In this document: piece after piece, positions 10,645 through 21,900 of the stretch
Layout: every line of letters begins with the position of its first letter
Position numbering within the stretch: position 1 is the stretch's first letter
Origin: Lactarius indigo
Lineage: Eukaryota; Basidiomycota; Agaricomycetes; Russulales; Russulaceae
Direction: 5' to 3'
Length of the DNA: 64,000 bases
NCBI GenBank assembly: GCA_025766275.1
Contig: JAFKAC010000001.1
Span: 2,976,001-3,040,000 of the forward strand
Notes under the pieces: generated by a model
What the model saw: the letters and a program-made list of their open reading frames with translations, nothing else
The model's database searches: none
What the model was told of the DNA's origin: nothing
Translations under genes and position numbers: made by a program

Positions 10645-13465
10645 GGCTATTACTAGTTTGTCGATCGAACCATCAATCATGCTGCTATACCCACAGTTGT
10701 TAAATTATATGTCAAGGATATGTTTACTGGAACATTCGAGTTTCGCAAGCTTGATGCGGCTACCTAGATCAATGAGGGGAGGGGGGCAATAGATTGTAGG
10801 CAGTGTCCCCAACCTGTCCACCCCCGAATCTCCGCCGCCGTGTGTAACTTGACCCGTACTCGCGCAGTTTGCCGATTCATCGCACCGCGTGCAACCTCTC
10901 CAGGATCACGAAAACTGAATATGAATATGTGAATACTCGTATCTGTTTTCTCATGCTGTATTGTATGGACCCTTACTGTAGTTCCGCCGCGGAGAACAGC
11001 CCGTTTATCCGCCGAAGCCATTCCTTGGGTTCCACGTCGTGGCGCCCCTTGTCACGGCATGTGCTGACGCGTGAGAACTGACGGACAGTCGCCATGCTGT
11101 CTTCGCGCTAGTTTTGCCAGTTCGATAGCAAAAGACTATTGCACTTCAGATGGGGCTAAGGCGTTTTTTATTTTGTTGGCGCGGCCCTCTTTCTAACGTA
11201 AAGCTATTGCGTGCTTACTCGGATAACCATCAGAACCCTCATGGACAGAACTTGCCTCTCTGGGTAACACTTTCTCCAGGGCCCTCCTGAGAAACGGTAG
11301 CACTTTTGGGAAATTAGATTACGCCTGGTTGGTTTTGCTCGGCGGTAATTCCCCTCGACCTACTTATCATCCGAGATCTCTAGATGTGCGCCACTGTTCG
11401 GAGAACCCCAGCTTCTTATCGCCTTCGGGGGGCCTTACGAGGCTATTACTATACTTTAGTACGTGCCGTCGGGAACACCTCCTCGGCTTGATCTTCGTAA
11501 TCGGGGCCGATGGTCTCCCAGGTGCCCAGTTGGGAATCGGTCTCTTCCAAATACTGAATACGATTCAGTGTGAACAAGCAGGCAATCTGCCCCTCTGACG
11601 GATATTATCAGACTGCCGCATATCTGTGACAGATGGCATTCAAGTGGAGCGAACCAGACCCTGATTAGGATCGTGGTGATCACGAAGAATAATGTTGGGA
11701 ACAAGCATCTCCGCGGGAAAAAAATAAATAATACAACGACAACGACAACAATGCATCCGCTGGTCATTGTTGGCGATCACAATGAAATGAAAATTTGATG
11801 ATCAGACAGCGTGGACAGCAACGTAGCTTTTATCCGCCTTTTTTCTTTTCCAAGTCCAGGATCAGGTGAACCCCGACACGTACAATCTGTTGCGCTGGCA
11901 AATTTCAAAGGGCGTCGAATATGGTAGTCATCCCAGACTATCGGATCTTCGCCAGGATACCGGGTTTGTATGTTCATTCTGGGTTCGCTCAAGTCCGTGA
12001 GGCGGCGACGAGCTGGAAAAGTGAGTGTCGGGGATTCGAGGCGTCTGGCCGTCCGCAGAGACGCTGCGATTATGGAACTACGCCCCGTGTTGCCTGTGAG
12101 TCATTAGTGGCGAGGAAAGACCACGGAGCAATCACGAGCAAGGACACTGTATTCTCGGATTCTTTAGCCGTTTGTAAACCTTAATTGTTTTCATCAATTC
12201 GAAGTTTCGGAGAGTGCAGGCCACAAGCGTATAACGCCAATTCATTGCATTTAAAGGAACTTCCATACCGATGTGAGGCGTCAATGTCGGACACAGGAGC
12301 CCGTGTAGAGAAGTGTTAAGGTGCACGGCACTCCGGGCCTTTCAACACGAGTTTTACAGATACGATTTGTCTCCGCCATCCTGTTAAGGGCGATCGGTGA
12401 TGGGCGGGGTGCAGCCTGACGAGGTACTCGCCGAACAGATGTAAATAGAGGCGATACATACGCTGGAGTTGTCTGCGGTCTGTCAATTTGGCTTTCAGCT
12501 GGCTGCCCGAATATCATCGCCGAGGATGTAGGCAGAGCGTAGGCAGTGTGATGAACGGACTTCTCACAAAGGGAATGTGCCAGAGGTGAGGCTGGCGGCA
12601 ATCGTAATCCCATGGAGATGGGGGAGACAATCGCGGCAGGGACCTATTGTACAAACCAGATGATTGCTGCAGCACTTGAATCGCACCCCAACGATACGAA
12701 TGAAGGGGGGAGTATTTGTGGAAATTTGTCACAGTTGCCGAGATGATAGGACCTCCATCCAGTCGGAGGCACGAGCTGTGATCGTGAATGACAAATCCAT
12801 AGACCATCCTTCCAGACACGGGCGGGAATGAAAGAGGGGTCCAGCACGTGTGTCCATGGGGTGGCGTTGCGAAGAGTCCCCTGAAATTCGTCAACCAGCG
12901 ACCGCGGAGGGTAGTCAGAATAGGTATCTAGACAGTGGGACTCGCCCTACACATGCGGTCGATCAGAAGACCATACGTCCCGATGTGTGGCCTAATTTCG
13001 CAGGCGCTTTGGGGTCGCTTTGATCATCCTCCGAGCCATCAGCTAGCGCTTGCATGCAGAATATCTTGAGAGATCTAGGTGCCCGCGCGATAGGACACCA
13101 CACGTGGAGCTGTGTGAGGTCTCCTATCTTTCATCTCCTAGGATGCGGTGAGAAGCCACAAATAGTACGTTTTCCACGTTCTCGCCCTACAACAGCGGTA
13201 ATATGAAGGCAGGCCAGAGTCCTCACGGGAGAGTATGTCCCGGCTTGAATGAAGCAGAAAATGATGACCCTGAGTAAACACGCCAAAGAAAGAACGAACA
13301 CCGTCTCCTATTTTGTCCGAGTCAGTGGTTTCAGGCAGTTCAGGCCTACAGTGCGCGCGACAGTGGACCGTGACCGTGCCAAAGGGTTTGAGGCGGTGCA
13401 CGTGACGGTGTCAGTTCCGAAAAAAGGATCGGCATTGACGGTCGTTCTGCGTCCTTGATTCTTCC
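10645..13465. other. 2.8-kb gene-poor block
   Basis: No gene can be supported. Open frames here are short, lack motifs and do not join through plausible introns. The only coding-like segment is on the minus strand, about 11590-11458, where a frame after an acceptor-like CAG reads ACLFTLNRIQYLEETDSQLG and then an acidic stretch ending at TAG. It may be a decayed or lineage-specific exon. The right-hand 300 bp is presumably the promoter of the PPR-type gene. Confidence 0.5.
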
Positions 13466-15544
13466 ATGTCAGCACGCTTCGTTCATGGCCTCAAACTCAG
13501 ACCACTGTCCGCCTCGACTTTCGCACCGCGTCCCCGAAATGTCCCGTCTTCCTCTCGCACCGTCACTACCTCCCTTAGTTTCGATGAATTCACCCACGCC
13601 CCCGCCCCCACCTCGGAACTCTCCCCGATAGAGTTACTGGTTGCAACGAAGACGCGCGATCTTCTAGGCAGTCTCGAAAGGAGTGGTTCAAACCCTTCGC
13701 GTCCCTGGAGTCACTATGTCGACCTGCTCAACTACATGGGCCTCGAGAAACTTCCCCTCGAACTGCACCAACTCGTCCTCAGAAAGTGTGTACCACCGGC
13801 CAGCGTCGTGCGCGCAGCCAGTGCAAGAGAAAATCGCGCCAGGTTCTACCCGCATGCTCCGCACGCGTATGAGTATCGCCTTCAGACCGTCATGAAAAAC
13901 ATCCGCAGCGCTGGATGGCGTGCCGAATTGGATGACTATCACTTCATTTTGGAGCAATTCGCAGCCGTCGGCCACTACGTCGGTTCTCGAAGAATACTCC
14001 AGGAAATGGCGTATACGGGGATAGAACCACAGTCGAAAACATACAGTCTATGTCTACAAGCGCTGGCGCACCGGTTGACGCTTCCTTATTCCAAGGTCAA
14101 GTACCCGACCTTGATCGAGGAAACGACAAAGATGGCCCGGGAACTCATTCAGGACATGCGAACGAGAAAGGTGCCATTTACGTCCGTCAATGTAGACCTC
14201 GCTATTCGAATACTTCGTGAGACCGTCGACGAGAAGGGTTTTGACGAGCTTATCAAGTTCAGTTACGGGATTGACTTAGCGTATCCGGACTGCTTGCCAC
14301 TAGAGGTCATAGAGCAGCAGGCGGCCCCCGAAGATGCGAGTTCAGAGGTGTTAGACTCCCCGTTATATTCACTGCAACCTCTCTCCACTCCTGCACTGAA
14401 CACGATACTTGACATGCTGGGTCGTACGGGGCGGATATCCAAGATGGTACAGGCTTTCGAGGTGCTTTCCCAGCCTATTCCGAAGTCTGGCCAATCTCCA
14501 ACATCACTCTTTGACGAAGACGAAGACGACAATCCAGTCAACCCTCCGTCCAGTCCAGAACCTATACACCCACTTCCATTCGCTCCACCGAACACCACCA
14601 CATTCCAATTTCTTATAAAGTACGCCGCAAGGGAGGGTCACGCGGTCTTTGCGCGACACTATCTCGTCCAGGCAATGCGCCTGGACAGGGAAGCGGACGT
14701 CCGCCTCAAGCACGATCTTCGCACACTTCCGGTCCACGAAATTTCGCCTCCACTTTTGGCCGTGAATAGGAACATGTTCCTCTCCGTCTTCGGGCTAAGC
14801 AACTGGCAAAAGCATGTCGAGCTGATGCGCTGGACGCTGAGAATGATTAGGCGCACCCTGCGTCGCAAACGCAAAGACCTGCACTGGTATACTTACAAGA
14901 GGTTGACACGTTATGGTCAAGGGGCGGCACTGGATGGCGATGTCTCTAGCGGGGTCTCGGAGCCGAGGAAAGCGTCCCAGGCAAGCCAGGCGCTTCCCCC
15001 TGCGGCCGACGTTGTACAGGAGACTTCACCAGCCGACTCATCTTCTCATGGCAATGTGTTGCGTGAAGATTCAGCCCCAACACTTTCAACCTTCTCGCCT
15101 TCCATCGCACAAGTTGATCCACCTGCCGAGAGCTCGAGCGCTGTTCGCACTTCATCCCCTCCTACACCGTCGACTACCCCGTCTTCTCAACAATCCGAGT
15201 CTTCCGTCATTGACCTTGATATCGATTCTGATTATTCCCATTCTCCGCGCCCACCCCGCATTTTCAACATCGATGCGCACATCTCTCTTTTGCAACGTGA
15301 CATTCGGCAGCTCCAGCGGTTAGACTCCGTTGTCGAGACTGTCCTTGGGCGCAGCGTTCACCGGATTAAAGAGCGGTTGGGGAGACGGGTGTGGTCGGGA
15401 AAAAATGTCTGGCTCGCACAAGATCAAGCACGAGTTCCAGTCACCAAGGAATTTTGGAAGGAGGCTGTCAATTTTGTGGTCCCAGATGTAACAAAACTTC
15501 GTCGGACACGGGATGAGAGACAGACAAGGCCGAAATTGTCATGA
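13466..15544 (+). CDS. Pentatricopeptide-repeat-like mitochondrial protein
   Basis: A single exon encodes 692 aa, which is unusual among its intron-rich neighbours. The first 35 residues (MSARFVHGLKLRPLSAST...RTVTTSLSF) are basic, Ser/Thr-rich and nearly free of acids, as in a mitochondrial presequence. PPR-like helical pairs appear in the middle, for example DDYHFILEQFAAVGHYVGSR followed by RILQEMAYTGIEPQSKTYSL, and TPALNTILDMLGRTGRISKM. A 110-residue Ser/Pro/Thr-rich linker (about 510-600) precedes a basic C-terminal helix region. Fungal PPR proteins of this design bind mitochondrial transcripts and support their stability or translation. The particular target cannot be read from sequence. 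The start ATG is preceded by CTTCC and is the first ATG in frame. Confidence 0.72.
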   Translation: MSARFVHGLKLRPLSASTFAPRPRNVPSSSRTVTTSLSFDEFTHAPAPTSELSPIELLVATKTRDLLGSLERSGSNPSRPWSHYVDLLNYMGLEKLPLELHQLVLRKCVPPASVVRAASARENRARFYPHAPHAYEYRLQTVMKNIRSAGWRAELDDYHFILEQFAAVGHYVGSRRILQEMAYTGIEPQSKTYSLCLQALAHRLTLPYSKVKYPTLIEETTKMARELIQDMRTRKVPFTSVNVDLAIRILRETVDEKGFDELIKFSYGIDLAYPDCLPLEVIEQQAAPEDASSEVLDSPLYSLQPLSTPALNTILDMLGRTGRISKMVQAFEVLSQPIPKSGQSPTSLFDEDEDDNPVNPPSSPEPIHPLPFAPPNTTTFQFLIKYAAREGHAVFARHYLVQAMRLDREADVRLKHDLRTLPVHEISPPLLAVNRNMFLSVFGLSNWQKHVELMRWTLRMIRRTLRRKRKDLHWYTYKRLTRYGQGAALDGDVSSGVSEPRKASQASQALPPAADVVQETSPADSSSHGNVLREDSAPTLSTFSPSIAQVDPPAESSSAVRTSSPPTPSTTPSSQQSESSVIDLDIDSDYSHSPRPPRIFNIDAHISLLQRDIRQLQRLDSVVETVLGRSVHRIKERLGRRVWSGKNVWLAQDQARVPVTKEFWKEAVNFVVPDVTKLRRTRDERQTRPKLS

Positions 15545-15809
15545 TATGTCTAGCTTTCGTTAGGCTCGTCATCAGAAGGAGCAGGCACCATGTGAGGCAT
15601 TGTATTTCGTGATGTTGTCTTCACTAGTTGACGACTCTTTCGTTCAGAAATACATACACCCTCTGTTCTTAATATGTCGACACCCTTACTTACGTTGACG
15701 CGATACGCCTCATTGCGGCTTAGACACGTTAGTCTGTGTGTGATGTTATTGTTGGCTTGCACATGTAAAGGTGGCCGTGCCGCAAGCGCTGAGCAGTTTC
15801 GTAATGTGT

Positions 15810-17676
15810 TCATGGCTCGAAACGCTTCAGCTCCCCTGCTTGGCTCTCCACGACTTTCTCCATCGCGTTGAGCCATACTTCGATTGGCGTACCCCGCCCC
15901 TCGGGACCAGGTGTGCTTGACGCCTTTGTGCCATTCGTAGCCTTTTGCTCGGCATGACCGGCTGCTGTGAAGCTGGGGGGCGGCGCATAACCGAGACTGA
16001 TATAACGCGCCTGCGCCAGGACGGGCAGCCGGCGGAGGGAGCGACCAGACATCTTTTGTTCCTATCCAAATTGACTGACATGACTACTTGGAACACATGA
16101 TATTGCAAACGTGGCTTACTCTGCATTTCTGAGAGAGTCGAAAGAGACGGACTGCGATCTGCCTTGGGGACTGCGATGCGGTAGTTGTATCGTCGGGGGC
16201 GACATCGACCGTCGTGCGTTCGAAGTAACGTGCTTCTTCAAGCGACGGGACCTCCTATAGGTACTTGAGAAGTCATCCCTCACCTAAAAAAACGCGAGTA
16301 ATCAACGTACGACGGGGGCAACTACGCCTTTTGCAACAAGTTCGATTAGGCAGCTACGCAGGATCACGTAGATAGCCTCGGGTGGCGGAAGATCAATGTA
16401 CTGTACAATGTCTGCACGATCGACAAAGGCAGAGTCTGGATGACATTTCAGCATACATATACGCCGAAGCTCGTCGAGGTGCTTACTAACCGATAGCTTT
16501 TGCAAGGTTACTTGTGGAGACAACGAGCACGTTTTTTTTATGTCGAAGTTTGTCGAGTTGGGTCAGTAAGGCGTTCACGACCTATGGGCCTAGCCATGAG
16601 AGTAGCCTGAGGGTGTCAGGAGATGAGATAATGTACCCGTAACGCGTCAGTGGGTTCGGTGCCACTCATAGCTCCAGCTCGCGCCGCGGTCAGAGACTCG
16701 ACTTCGTCTGTAAGTATGGACGATTAGGGAGACCCGGGGCCAGTCATCGAGGAGGAAAGAAAGACACCTATAAGGACCACGACGAACGTGTCCTCGTCCT
16801 CGACAAGCTCCATGACACTTGAGAACAGCTTTTGCACCAATTTCCCAGACTCGGAGAACCAGCGTGAAAAAAGCGAGTGCGAGTTGATCTCCAGTAGACG
16901 AGATTGGGGATACCTGAGAAATAAAGCTGCAGAATTGAGGGGCAGACGGGGAACGAACCTCCATACCGGTGCGACAGCCGGATAGAGAGTTTCTGTGCAA
17001 GAGCCCTGCAAAGTGAAGTCTTTCCTGTACCGGGAGGACCGTGCAAGAGTACGACCCGGTTCCACGAGACAACGTTGACTGAGGGTTGCAGTTGTGTTAA
17101 CGTGTCGAGATCGTGAAGTTAAACTCACAGTCGACGCCAGCGTCACTGAATAATACAGTCGCATATATATAGTCCAGGAGCCTGGATTTAGTTTCGTCTG
17201 GGAAAATCAAACTGTCCCAGAGACCTTCCCATTGCCTGCTGGGTAGCTCGCATACACTGGCAGCCGAGATTTCTTCTCCATCGCCACTCGGTCCAGTAGA
17301 AAATCCCTCGGCAGTATCACCATTCCATCGGTTGATAGACATGTATCTGAAGAGACGCCTGTGCTACGGGAAGATGTGACGCAGGAGAAGACGACTCGCA
17401 GGCGGTAATCTGTTCTACAGACGAGGCAAGGACTGGAACGTGCTCCCAGCCATCCAACTTTGATGGAAGTGCAATCGTTTCAAAGGATTTTGATATGTAT
17501 TGATGAACAGCGTTGCGAATGGTATCGAACCGAGCCGTGGAGCTCGGAGAGAGGCGAACTTCAACTGAGCCGGTATCAATATACGTAGGAGAGGATTGGA
17601 AAACAGGATACAGACTATGAACGGGCCACATAAGGGGCGACTGTATAAGCAAATCCGAAGATGATGCAGGCGACAT
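15810..17676 (-). CDS. PCH2: Pch2/TRIP13-like AAA+ ATPase
   Basis: Minus-strand exons: 17676-17129 (with a break, see below), 17078-16967, 16913-16768, 16707-16637, 16581-16491, 16435-16311, 16254-16120, 16052-15810; about 490 aa. The AAA+ module is clear: [13 protein letters not shown] hinge, Walker [21 protein letters not shown], pore-region [20 protein letters not shown], Walker B FVVVLIDEVESL, sensor region [13 protein letters not shown] and the arginine-finger region [14 protein letters not shown]. Pch2/TRIP13 remodels HORMA-domain proteins in meiosis and the spindle checkpoint. Exon 1 does not stay in frame at about 17287-17330. It is repaired either by a 34-nt GT-AG intron (17287-17320) or by one extra base near 17328. 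The start is ATG 17676; an upstream GTG at 17700 lies in frame but an additional 5' exon is possible. Confidence 0.87.
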
Positions 17677-18117
17677 GGAGGCGTGTGTTGGAGTTGACAC
17701 GAGGAACGAATGCGAAGTAGGTGACGCGAGACACCAGAGCGACCAAACAACGCGTCAACAAATCTGAGCACGTGCCATCTACGGCCTTACTTCGAGACCG
17801 GACGGGTCACTTTCACCAACAAATCCAAGGATGGATACTCGGTATGATATCAATGACGAGCTTTTAGTATGCTGTCAGCACGCAGGGAAAATCACCCCCG
17901 CTAAGTAATATCGGATTGTGGGGTTGGCATTGGTGGCTGGGACTTGTCTTGGTGGGCATTCTCTTCGCCGCACCAGCAGCGGTGTTGACATGGCGAGCAA
18001 CGGGGATAGTATGAAATACGATGCAAAGTATGTGGATGTAGCTCTAGAGACTGTTTGCTGGTAGGTCTCGACAAAAGTGAGTGAGGAGGACCCACGCCCC
18101 CTCATACCGTGACACCG
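17677..18117. other. Divergent intergenic region
   Basis: These 441 bp between the minus-strand PCH2-like gene and the plus-strand Rdx gene should hold both promoters. I see no coding sequence with recognisable content. Confidence 0.45.
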
Positions 18118-18709
18118 ATGGCGTCTTCAAACATCCAGATAAATGACGCACAGCTTCCAACCGACAAGCCTTCGTACGACCCCATGAAACCATCAACTTT
18201 TGTTGCACCTTCCCCCAGTACTCCTTATAGTGTCATCATAGAATTTTGTGATAGAGTGAGCATCTCAGCAGATCATTCCTCTGATTCTCATGCATATTGT
18301 TGCCAGTGTCGTTGGTAAGTCTTCAAAGGTGTGGCATTAAACCGAGGAATTTAAGACGAGAGATATGGAAGGCTCCATCGGGCGACATGGACGTCCACTG
18401 AGTTATTTTTGACATTCCCGCCACCGACGATCAGGAGCATCACGATCATACCTTTGAACTCGGAGGACACCGCTGGTCGCTTTCGGATATGGCTCACCGT
18501 AGATGAAGGCTCATCGCCTATCTTAATGTGGGATAGAAAAGTGGAAGGTAACTTCCCCGAATTGAAGGTCCTTGTAAGCATTCTACGGTTGTGTTATTTT
18601 ACGCGGACTTCTGAGAGCGATGATGGCGCCCACTCCGTAGAAGCAACGGATACGGGATCGTATTCAACCGGATAGATCGCTCGGGCATTCGGATCAGTGT
18701 AAAAAGTAA
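18118..18709 (+). CDS. Rdx (selenoprotein W/T/H-like) thioredoxin-fold protein
   Basis: Exons 18118-18255, 18307-18314 (8 nt), 18372-18573 and 18641-18709 give about 138 aa. A 37-residue leader precedes the domain start YSVIIEFCDRCRWLHRATW, whose CxxC pair and following Trp-rich helix are the Rdx redox signature. The domain continues with RSITIIPLNSEDTAGRFRIW and ILMWDRKVEGNFPELKVLKQ, the typical W-D-R...G-x-x-P-E-x-K-x-L-K end. The family has a thioredoxin-like fold and thiol redox roles of unclear physiology. Here both redox positions are Cys (TGT), not Sec. The 8-nt exon carries the second Cys plus Arg and two bases of Trp, so splicing decides whether CxxC forms. The 51-nt intron before it is in frame and has no stop. 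The start is the ATG at 18118. Confidence 0.85.
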
Positions 18710-18945
18710 TGTTGGTGTACGGTGTACGGTGCTGTCCCATATCGTATTCTTTGGGATATGTAAAAACGGTTGTCATTACGTCGACGCGTGCATGACGCGC
18801 CAACCGCGAAGTGTTAAGCACACCCGGCTCAGTTCAACTTTAGACCCAAACCACAACTCCAGCTCAGACACACACCCGCGGAGCACCAACCCGTGACAAC
18901 CCGACCTTTCTTATGCTCACTCTTGTTGCAGTCTTTCTATAACCG

Positions 18946-21900
18946 ATGGATGAATCTAACGTTTCAAAACTCCTTCAACAGTGTAAAGCGAGCGGCAAGT
19001 CAAGACATTGCTTCGACATCTTTCTTTTGCCTGCTCACCTCTTCCTTTTCGAATAGATGTTGATATAAAAATCGACTCTGTGACTAAGTTACAGGCAGAG
19101 TTCGAGAATGGCGCAGCGGCAAGCCCCATCAGTTCAAATCCCAGAATTATCGCTTTCTCATAATCTACCTGCGAATGACAGATTCCTGACGCTGACGTCG
19201 CTATACAAACGTTCAAAGCGTGCCTGCGAATTTCACATCAGCATCTACAAGCGGCTACTCTTCACGCACTCCCTCCTCTCCTTCCGTTGCTTCTATCCAG
19301 TGTACCTGCTCGTTCCGCCACTACGCCGACGTCCGCGTCGACTTCCTCCGCCGGCTCCTCCTCTATCGATTCCTACGCTCTCCGACAGGCATTGATAGCT
19401 TTTCTTCCCACCGGCGGGATCATTGACCGTCTCGGCGATGCTCGAGAAAGATCACGCGAGAAAGCACGCGAAAGCTTGGTGATTCTCGGAGGGCTTGCAT
19501 TCCGCGCGGGTGGATCGACCTTGGCGGCCTCAAAAAGCGGCAAGACCCAGGAAACTGCGCTCCAGATGTTCGAGCGGCTCTTGAAGGAGATCGGCCTTGC
19601 AAGCAAAGCGTGGAGAATTCGCGAACAGGTGAGAGATGTCATTGTTCAACTTACGCGATAACGGAGCGTTGACTTTTGTACAGTCCATTCTCACCTTGGT
19701 TGACATCCGGCGCGCGCACCATCTTTTCCCCATTCGCCCATATCTTCCCGTTCTCGTCGGTACACTGGAAGACAGTGATTCCGCTGTACGCGAGACCGCC
19801 AAAACCTCCGTCGTCGTTCTTTTCACTGGGCCCGGAGTTTCCGATGCCGCACGCGCAGACCTTAAACGTGAACTAGCGAAGAAGGGGGTACGAAAAACCA
19901 TCGTCGACACTGTACTGGCCAAAGTTCTTGGTTCGGACAACACAAGCACAGCAGCTGGCGAAGGTGTTGAGGCCGCCAATGGGCCACAATCGCAAGTGAC
20001 GGCAAAGAGGGAGTATATTCCTCCAAGTTTAGCCCTGCAAGCACAAAAAGCTGCTGGTGGATCGGATATTCTGGCGTCGGGTCCGAGCACCGTTTCGCGA
20101 ATGGTTAGCTACGGAAGCGTCAAGGAGCCCTCCAGACCCGCCAGTCGTACGGCGATGGCATCTCCGCCTCCAAGCAGTGGTGATACGACTGCCAATGTGC
20201 AGGCCGTCTATGTGCGCACCTGCTTGCACCATTGTATCGCATCCGACTAACCGGCGAAGTAGGTGGCCTCGAGCAAAGATCTGGATGCCGAATTTACCGA
20301 AATGCTGAAGTCTTTTGACGTGAGTTTTGGCTTGGTATCTCTCTCTATTCTCTCATCCTTTTGGTAGGGAAAAGAAACCGAACATAATTGGGCTCCTCGT
20401 GACCGAGCTGTGACCAGAGTGCGAGGCATGCTCAAGGGTGACGTCCATGTTCGCTACTCGGAAGCATTTGTTTCACATCTCAAACCTTTCATTGATGCAT
20501 CGCTGAAAACAGTAGGTGCCCAAAATCTGCGCGCTGGGTATTTTGTAACGTGGTTGTAGCTCGCTAGTTTACGGACCATCGTGGCAACGAACACATGCTC
20601 GCTTTACAATGAGCTAGCGGCGACACTCGGGACTGCGCTCGACCCTTACGTCGACGTTCTTCTTTCCAACCTCTTGCGTATGGCTGGATTCACCAAGAAG
20701 ATCGTGGCTCAGACAACCCAGGCCACGGTGGGTGTCATTATCACAAACACCTCTCCACAACCCCGGACAGTCGTCCCTCTCTTCTCGAGTGGTCTACAAG
20801 ACAAAACCCCTCAGGGACGTGCATATGTCATCGAACATGTTAAGACATACCTGGATGTTCACGGATCGCGTGCGAAAAACGCCGTCGAAGCGTCTGGCGT
20901 ATTCGACGCGTTGGAAAAGTGTATCAGGAAGGCACTGAGCGACGCGAATGCCGGTGTACGTCAAAACGCGCGTGCAGCATTCTGGACTTTCGAAGGCTTG
21001 TGGAAAGAACAAGGCCGTGTGGTTCTGGAGGCGCAAGAAGGGACGAACCGCAAGCAATTAGAGAGGGCGTGTCCCAACCAGCAAGGTCTTCCAGACGTTC
21101 AGCCAACAACCCCAACGGCGAAGAAGAGCAGCGTAGCAGCCGCCATCGCTGCAAGTCGGGCCAGAGCCAAGGCTATTGCAACAGCACCCCCGACCCTGCG
21201 GCACCAAGCGACGTCCGCGGCGCGCACCATGTCCCCGCCGAAGCGCTCACTTTCACCCTCCCTGTCCACAGGAAGTTTGTCGGGGAAAGCAGCACCTAGC
21301 TCACCAACAGCTCCGCTTCGTTCAAGGATTCCGAGCAACCCTGTTGGGCCAAGAATCGCTTCAGGAAGTGCCGGTACAAGGTCGCACTCGCGGACATCGT
21401 CGGGCGACTCGAGTAACTCTGCATCATATCCAGGCTCTCGTATTGTCCCAGCTCCATTCTCTTCGCCCCCTCGTAGTTCTGTAATCCGACGCGCCATGCA
21501 AACCGCGCTCCCGTCCTCGCCACCACCATCGACGAATGTCACCCCCTCTTCTCCTGCATCACAGCGTTTTTCCGAGCTCGAGCAATCGGCCTCCTTCGCA
21601 CGCCAATCAGTGTATTTGCCCAACTTCGATGAAGCGGATCCCGCCACAAATGATCTTCTCACAGCAGTTGCGATACCTCTCCCCGATGATGGTGACTCGG
21701 ATGATATGGACGAAACAAACCTCATTTCCTTCTCCTCACCGTATGAGAAGTTCCCTCCAGGGCTCGGATCCAAATCTCGCACAGACTCACAGTCCCCCAC
21801 TTCAAATGGACACCAGCCGGTATTGAACCCATCGTCAAACACGGCTTCGCTACCGGTAAATGTGCCACAGCCAGTTGTCGAGGACGCCTTGCGTGCAAGG

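Noticed and set aside
12281..12894. Overlapping minus-strand open frames in the gene-poor block
   Set aside because: They show no motif, no codon pattern and no way to join into a longer gene.
17287..17330. +1 frameshift in the PCH2-like exon 1 counted with the other extra bases
   Set aside because: A 34-nt GT-AG intron explains it equally well, so it is not listed among the secure cases.
19100..19140. T-loop-like sequence (AGTTCAAATCCC) suggesting a tRNA
   Set aside because: There is no matching acceptor stem or anticodon arm, and the sequence lies in CLASP exon 2/intron 2.
19108..19395. ATG at 19108 as the CLASP start
   Set aside because: That frame loses the helical-repeat pattern; the upstream exons from 18946 give [16 protein letters not shown] in the correct frame.
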